Shown: piece by piece, positions 6,262 through 9,931 of the stretch | Layout: every line of letters begins with the position of its first letter | Numbering within the stretch: position 1 is the stretch's first letter | NCBI GenBank assembly: GCA_964530165.1 | Contig: CAZGYE010000222.1 | Location: forward strand, 1 to 9,931 | Length of the DNA: 9,931 bases | Origin: CAZGYE01 sp964530165 | Lineage (GTDB): Bacteria > Planctomycetota > Planctomycetia > Planctomycetales > Planctomycetaceae | Direction of reading: 5' to 3' | Made by a program: the position numbers and the translations under genes | Notes under the pieces: model-generated | What the model was told of the DNA's origin: nothing | Seen by the model: only the letters and a program-made list of their open reading frames with translations | Databases searched by the model: none

Positions 6262-7038
6262 CTACCAAAGCTTCCACCACGATCGCGTTTGCGCTGCGAC
6301 CACTTCCGTCCCGGACGTGATGACTTTTTTTTCGGGCAACAGCACGCAGCTCAGGTCAGAATTGCCGTTGCAGGTATCGACGAGAATTCGCTTCCGCCGG
6401 AATTCGACGTGGGGCGCAGGCACGTGTCCGGAGACGACGGTCAGCGGGCAGTCGGACGGCACGGCAGCCTCGACGGGAATCTTCTCGCAGAGCCACAGCG
6501 GCCGGCTGAGCGAGAAGTCTTTCTGCCGAAGAATCCGCAGTTGCACGTCGAACGGCGCGTTGGCGTCCAAACCGGCGTGCACGAACAAATAGTCCGGATG
6601 CTCGACGCACCACGGCAAACGGGCGAGAAACTGCTTGTGCCGATCCGGCATCTTTTCGGCCAGCTCCTCGAGGTTGCCGAAGCGGGCCCCGTACGATTCG
6701 AACGTGGTCTGGGTCTCGTAGTGGACCACCCACTGCTCGCTCCAATCGGAGTATTCAGGGGTGGGAATCAAGCCGAGCGCGGCACACAGCGCGAATTCAT
6801 GGTTCCCGGCCAGGGCGGTCGTCCGTGGACGCTCCACCAGCAAGTTGGTGAGAATTTCGAGGACCGACCGAGGATCGGGACCACGGTCGACGAAATCACC
6901 GATGAACACCAGCCAACGCCGATCGCAATCGTCCGTCTCGCGTAATCTTTCGAGCACCGTTAGCAGTTTGTCGGCGTGTCCGTGGACGTCTCCGATCACC
7001 GCAACCGGCCCGTCGATTTGCCTCGCCAAAGTCTGCAT
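6262..7038 (-). CDS. PPP-type metallophosphatase (Ser/Thr phosphatase / ApaH-like)
   Basis: A 258-residue calcineurin-like phosphoesterase with the full two-metal motif set: GDVHGH (16-21), GDFVDRGPD (47-55), GNHE (78-81), HAG (154-156) and SGHVP (203-207), with a late D221 in LVDTCNG. The DRG after the second metal motif places it in the PPP group, which includes bacterial protein phosphatases (PrpA/PrpB type), PrpE and the diadenosine tetraphosphatase ApaH. Sequence alone does not decide between phosphoprotein and Ap4A substrates, so no symbol is given. It is cytoplasmic, with no signal or membrane segment from this start. The frame continues to an ATG at 7122, but that extension runs through the T-rich heptamer repeat and has no ribosome site. 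The ATG at 7038 has GAGG five bases upstream and begins just before the conserved core, as family members do. It is divergent from the secreted protein gene. Confidence 0.85.
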   Translation of the reverse strand: MQTLARQIDGPVAVIGDVHGHADKLLTVLERLRETDDCDRRWLVFIGDFVDRGPDPRSVLEILTNLLVERPRTTALAGNHEFALCAALGLIPTPEYSDWSEQWVVHYETQTTFESYGARFGNLEELAEKMPDRHKQFLARLPWCVEHPDYLFVHAGLDANAPFDVQLRILRQKDFSLSRPLWLCEKIPVEAAVPSDCPLTVVSGHVPAPHVEFRRKRILVDTCNGNSDLSCVLLPEKKVITSGTEVVAAQTRSWWKLW

Positions 7039-7054
7039 CCGTGCCTCGCCTGAA

Positions 7055-7082
7055 GGCAAAAGGAAAAAGTAAAAAGAAAGAA
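7055..7082 (-). repeat. Heptamer tract, copy A (5' leader of the phosphatase)
   Basis: Read on the minus strand it is TTCTTTC, TTTTTAC, TTTTTCC, TTTTGCC: four 7-base units of decreasing fidelity, ending 16 bases before the phosphatase ATG. A purer copy pointing the other way lies at 7300-7327, and both end in TTTTGCCTT. The tract is pyrimidine-rich on the mRNA-sense strand. Confidence 0.7.
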
Positions 7083-7151
7083 AATCAAGACAGGATCGGT
7101 TACCATGTTGTGGTGGGATCATAGCGACAAGCGAAGCACTGCTTCAAGGTG

Positions 7152-7172
7152 TCCTTGTTAGCACGACAAGGA
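7152..7172. promoter_or_regulatory. Small inverted repeat upstream of the secreted protein gene
   Basis: TCCTTGT and ACAAGGA form a perfect 7-bp inverted repeat with a 7-nt spacer, 17 bases before the ATG at 7190. It could be an operator or a leader hairpin that hides the AAGGAG at its 3' arm. I see no convincing promoter boxes with it. Confidence 0.3.
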
Positions 7173-7189
7173 GCGAGCCAGAAGGAAGA

Positions 7190-9235
7190 ATGAAGAAGCT
7201 CAGATTAGGGTCGGTGTCAATGTGGTCGCGACAAGCGTTTTTCAGCAGGCGGTCGAAGAATCGGCAGGGCCGGAGACCCGTGGCAGACGTTGTCTTCACT
7301 TTTTCCTTTTTCCTTTTTCCTTTTGCCTTGGAAGCCGGTGAGTATTTTCGAATCACCGTCCGCGACGCAGAGACGAACCGCGGAGTCCCACTGGTTGAAC
7401 TGCGGACGGTCAATAATCTGCGCTACTACACAGACAGCAATGGAATCGTCGCCTTCCACGAACCGGGCCTGATGAATCGGTCGGTCTATTTCGCCGTCAA
7501 GAGCCACGGATACGAGTTTGCGAAGGACAGTTTCGGCTATCGCGGGAAACGGCTGAAGGTTGTTCCCGGCGGCTCGGCGGAGTTGCGCGTGCGGCGGATC
7601 AACATCGCGGAACGGCTCTACCGCGTGACCGGTGCAGGCATCTATCGTGACAGTCTGCTGGTCGGCCGGCCGGTCCCGATTCAAAAACCGGTCCTCAACG
7701 GATTGGTGTTCGGGTCGGACAGCGTGGTCAATGCCGTCTACAAAGGCAAGATCTATTGGTTCTGGGGGGACACGAATCGGCCCTCGTATCCGCTTGGGAA
7801 TTTTCACGTTCCCGGCGCGACGTCCCGCCTGCCCGATGACGGCGGACTCGATCCCGAAGTCGGCGTCGATCTGGACTACTTCCTCGATCAGAGCGGTTTC
7901 GCCAAGCCGACGGCGCAGATGCCCGGCACAGGTCCCACCTGGATCAACGGACTGGTCAGCCTCAAAGACCGGACCGGCCGCGAACGGCTGTTCGCCAGTT
8001 ACGTGAAAGTGAAAAAGCCGCTGACCGTCTACCAGCGCGGATTGGTGGAATTCAACGACCAGAAGCAGCAATTCGAAAAGCGAGTGCAGTTCGACATGAA
8101 GTCGCCCATGTTTCCGGCGGGGCATCCGCTGAAACATGTCGACGGCGGTGTCGAGTACGTCTATTTTCCCAATCCGTTTCCGGTGGTGCGTGTGGTGGCG
8201 ACTCCGGAGTCGCTTCAAGATTTGTCGAAATACGAGGCCTTTACGTGCTTGAAGCAGGGCTCCCGCGCCGATGCTCCCGTGCTTGATCGCGATCAGCACG
8301 GCAGGCTGCGTTACGACTGGAAGACCGACACGCCACCGTTGACGAAACAGATTCGAACGACGCTCTTCAAGCAGAAACTGTTGCGGGCGGAGGAGAGATT
8401 GTTCCAGCTCCGCGACGTCGAGACCGGCAAACACATCGCCGCGCATGGTGGATCGGTCTACTGGAACGGTTACCGCAAGCGGTGGGTGATGATCGTGTTG
8501 GAATCGTTCGGAACGTCGCTGCTGGGAGAAATCTGGTATGCCGAAGGAGACACGCCGCTTGGCCCCTGGGTGTATGCCCGCAAGATCATCACCCACGACA
8601 AATACAGCTTCTACAATCCGAAACAGCACCCGATGTTCGACAAAGATGACGGCCGCGTTCTCTTCCTCGAAGGAACCTACACGAGCACCTTCTCCGGCAA
8701 CCCCGATCGCACGCCGCGGTACAACTACAACCAAATCCTCTACAAACTGACGCTCTCCGATCCGCGGCTCGCCCTTCCCGTGCCGGTTTACCTACTTGAC
8801 GAGCAGCATCAGGCCGACCATTTTGCCACCCGGCAGCAACTCGGGCCGAGCCGCAAACCGTTGCAGATCGCGTTCTTCGCACCCGATCGCCCGGCTCTCG
8901 GCACAGTGGCGGTGTTCGCCGAAACAACGGCCGAAGGCGGACGCATTCTGAAGGTTGCCGCCCGGTCCAATTCGGCGCACGAAAAGAAGTCGCTCCCGTT
9001 GTTTTACGGGCTACCGGCCGAGACTAAGGAGCAGCCGGACCGGGCGGTTCCGCTGTTCGAATTCGTGCACAAAGACGGGAAACAGCGGGCCTATTCGACC
9101 GAGCGGGATTTTTCCCGGCCCGGATTTCGGCGGTCTGCACGCCCTTTGTGTCTTGTCTGGCGGAATCCACTTCCGCCAACGTTGCCGTTGGATGTTACCA
9201 GGGGACTCACGTCTCCTGCTCGCCGGCAGAGGTGA
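7190..9235 (+). CDS. Secreted protein: carboxypeptidase-regulatory-like domain plus putative beta-propeller
   Basis: 681 residues; I know no function for it. After a basic N-region, a hydrophobic stretch (VVFTFSFFLFPFALEA, about 34-49) looks like a signal peptide, with mature protein starting near GEYF. Residues about 50-125 (ITVRDAETNRGVPLVELRTV, then TDSNGIVAF) resemble a carboxypeptidase-regulatory or CNA-B beta-sandwich. The rest is rich in short strands and aromatic residues: YWFWGDTNRPSYPLGNF (about 187-203), VDGGVEYVYFPNP, GSVYWNGYRKRWVMIV, EIWYAEGDTPLGPW and LEGTYTSTFSG. Such W/GD/GPW motifs occur in five-bladed propellers of glycosidase-like and DUF4185-type proteins, so carbohydrate binding or cleavage is possible but unproven. 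The ATG has AAGGA only three bases upstream; ATG 7220 and GTG 7280 are alternative starts. The last ~21 residues (after CLVWRNP) are encoded by palindromic repeats and look like read-through. It is divergent from the phosphatase, with no operon partner. Confidence 0.75.
   Translation: MKKLRLGSVSMWSRQAFFSRRSKNRQGRRPVADVVFTFSFFLFPFALEAGEYFRITVRDAETNRGVPLVELRTVNNLRYYTDSNGIVAFHEPGLMNRSVYFAVKSHGYEFAKDSFGYRGKRLKVVPGGSAELRVRRINIAERLYRVTGAGIYRDSLLVGRPVPIQKPVLNGLVFGSDSVVNAVYKGKIYWFWGDTNRPSYPLGNFHVPGATSRLPDDGGLDPEVGVDLDYFLDQSGFAKPTAQMPGTGPTWINGLVSLKDRTGRERLFASYVKVKKPLTVYQRGLVEFNDQKQQFEKRVQFDMKSPMFPAGHPLKHVDGGVEYVYFPNPFPVVRVVATPESLQDLSKYEAFTCLKQGSRADAPVLDRDQHGRLRYDWKTDTPPLTKQIRTTLFKQKLLRAEERLFQLRDVETGKHIAAHGGSVYWNGYRKRWVMIVLESFGTSLLGEIWYAEGDTPLGPWVYARKIITHDKYSFYNPKQHPMFDKDDGRVLFLEGTYTSTFSGNPDRTPRYNYNQILYKLTLSDPRLALPVPVYLLDEQHQADHFATRQQLGPSRKPLQIAFFAPDRPALGTVAVFAETTAEGGRILKVAARSNSAHEKKSLPLFYGLPAETKEQPDRAVPLFEFVHKDGKQRAYSTERDFSRPGFRRSARPLCLVWRNPLPPTLPLDVTRGLTSPARRQR
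7300..7327 (+). repeat. Heptamer tract, copy B (inside the signal-peptide region)
   Basis: Three exact TTTTTCC units (7300-7306, 7307-7313, 7314-7320) are followed by TTTTGCC (7321-7327). The 7-base period is not a multiple of three, so the frame cycles and gives Phe, Leu, Ser and Pro codons: the hydrophobic FSFFLFPFA core. It is related to the degenerate copy at 7055-7082, which points the opposite way. Confidence 0.8.
9158..9178. repeat. Hairpin repeat TGGCGGAA / TTCCGCCA
   Basis: A perfect 8-bp stem around TCCAC. It starts within the codons for the final LVWRNP of the secreted protein and runs into its apparent C-terminal tail. It may be a dispersed palindrome that also acts as a transcript end, but no T run follows. 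Confidence 0.6.
9199..9218. repeat. Hairpin repeat CAGGGGAC / GTCTCCTG
   Basis: An 8-bp stem with a single G-T pair around the loop TCAC, 20 bases after the preceding hairpin. It lies inside the last codons of the secreted protein frame, ahead of the stop at 9233-9235. With the preceding hairpin it forms a tandem structured 3' end facing the convergent map gene. Confidence 0.55.
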
Positions 9236-9301
9236 GTGCGAGCGCCGCCGGTACGCGCGGTGAAAGCGGGAATGGCTACGTGGAGTTTGCGCGACGCAAT
9301 T

Positions 9302-9931
9302 TCAGAACGTGTGGCCTTCCTGGGGGCCGTCCTTGGTCAGCGTCAGGATTTCCGGCCCCTCTTCGGTCACGAAAACCGTGTGCTCAAACTGAGCGGAGAG
9401 CTTCCGGTCGGCGGTGCGGACCGTCCAGCCGTCCGATTGGTCCAACACGGTGCGCCAGGTTCCGATGTTCAACATGGGTTCGATCGTCAAGCACGCTCCC
9501 GGGCGGATGATGTCCTTGTAAGAGGTCGGATGTGGAAAATGCGGGACGCCCGGCTCCTGATGGAACTCCCGCCCGATGCCGTGCCCCTGGTACTCGCGAA
9601 CCACCGACAAACCGTGCGCTTTGGCGTGCGTATAAATTGTCTGGCCGACGTCGATGATCCGCCCGGACGGCTTGATCGCCCGAATGCCAAGATACAACGC
9701 GTCGAAGGTCACCTGAATCAGCCGCCGGGCTTCGTTCGAGACGTTGCCGATCAGAAATGTCTCCGACTGGTCCCCGAACCAGCCGTCGACGATCGTGGTC
9801 AAATCGACGTTGACGATGTCGCCCTCTTTGAGGACCGTCTCGTCCGGAATCCCGTGACAGACGACCTCGTTGATGCTGGTGCAGGTCGATTTGGGGAAAC
9901 CGTTGTATCCGAGACAGGCCGGCGTATGTCC
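9302..9931 (-). CDS. map: Methionine aminopeptidase, type I (5' end missing)
   Basis: The frame is open from the right edge to the TGA at 9302-9304, giving 209 residues without an N-terminus; an in-frame TTG at 9800-9802 is internal. It removes the initiator methionine from nascent proteins in the cytoplasm. Counting from the right edge, all metal and active-site residues of the family are present: H26 in VCHGIPD, D43 and D54 in NVDLTTIVDGWFGDQS, H117 in GHGIG, H124 in REFHQEP, E151 in TIEPML and E183 in FEHTVFVT. These correspond to H79, D97, D108, H171, H178, E204 and E235 of E. coli Map. The visible start, PACLGYNGFPKSTCTSINEV, is a conserved type I region, so perhaps 40-60 residues are missing. 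The neighbours that often accompany map (secY, adk, infA) are not on the visible side. It is convergent with the secreted protein gene, 66 bases apart, with a weak hairpin at 9287-9299 in between. Confidence 0.95.
   Translation of the reverse strand, partial: GHTPACLGYNGFPKSTCTSINEVVCHGIPDETVLKEGDIVNVDLTTIVDGWFGDQSETFLIGNVSNEARRLIQVTFDALYLGIRAIKPSGRIIDVGQTIYTHAKAHGLSVVREYQGHGIGREFHQEPGVPHFPHPTSYKDIIRPGACLTIEPMLNIGTWRTVLDQSDGWTVRTADRKLSAQFEHTVFVTEEGPEILTLTKDGPQEGHTF

Noticed and set aside
7039..7122. N-terminal extension of the phosphatase to the ATG at 7122, with a signal-like hydrophobic stretch
   Set aside because: The hydrophobic residues come from the degenerate heptamer tract, there is no ribosome site before 7122, and the ATG at 7038 has one and starts at the expected place for the fold.
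7217..8734. 505-codon minus-strand frame opposite the secreted protein
   Set aside because: The plus strand gives a continuous, domain-like protein with strand and aromatic patterning; the antisense product shows no domain and only reflects absence of stops in GC-rich DNA.
9302..9802. Short 166-residue map product starting at a TTG
   Set aside because: The frame continues upstream to the window edge with conserved Map residues including the active-site His in VCHGIPD, so the gene is truncated by the window and does not start there.

Overview
The window looks like chromosomal DNA of a planctomycete-like bacterium. It is GC-rich and the genes are loosely packed. It combines an RTX calcium-binding protein, a large secreted protein of a kind I associate with planctomycetes, and many short palindromic repeats of different sequence in the gaps. 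The phylum is an inference from this style, as no rRNA or other marker is present. I see no tRNA, rRNA, CRISPR array, integrase, transposase or defence operon.

Layout. 3-920 (+) is the 3' part of an RTX-repeat protein. A minus-strand block runs from 4922 down to 1081: a GT2 lipid-carrier sugar transferase (3933-4922), an ArnT/PMT-like membrane glycosyltransferase (2128-3843) and cysteine synthase CysK (1081-2013). The 268-base gap 4923-5190 separates this block from pyrF (5194-6150, +) and holds a palindrome and an 88-bp inverted-repeat element. Convergent to pyrF is a PPP-type metallophosphatase (6262-7038, -). It is divergent from a secreted protein of about 680 residues (7190-9235, +). The last gene, map (methionine aminopeptidase, -), runs off the right edge.

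How genes work together. The two glycosyltransferases fit a two-step pathway: the GT2 enzyme charges a polyprenyl phosphate with a sugar, and the multi-spanning enzyme transfers that sugar outside the inner membrane. CysK, PyrF, Map and the phosphatase are housekeeping enzymes with no evident link to each other.

The most distinctive content is repetitive rather than genic. Several repeat families occupy the gaps: an 8-bp-stem palindrome in two opposite copies (981-1002 and 3860-3881), an 88-bp nested inverted repeat (4985-5072), a CCGCGGG hairpin (6183-6221), a T-rich heptamer tract in two diverging copies (7055-7082 and 7300-7327), and two hairpins at 9158-9218. Three of these copies reach into reading frames. 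One creates a spurious N-terminal extension, one seems to supply the hydrophobic core of a signal peptide, and one appears to extend a C-terminus. I found no clearly new multi-gene system.
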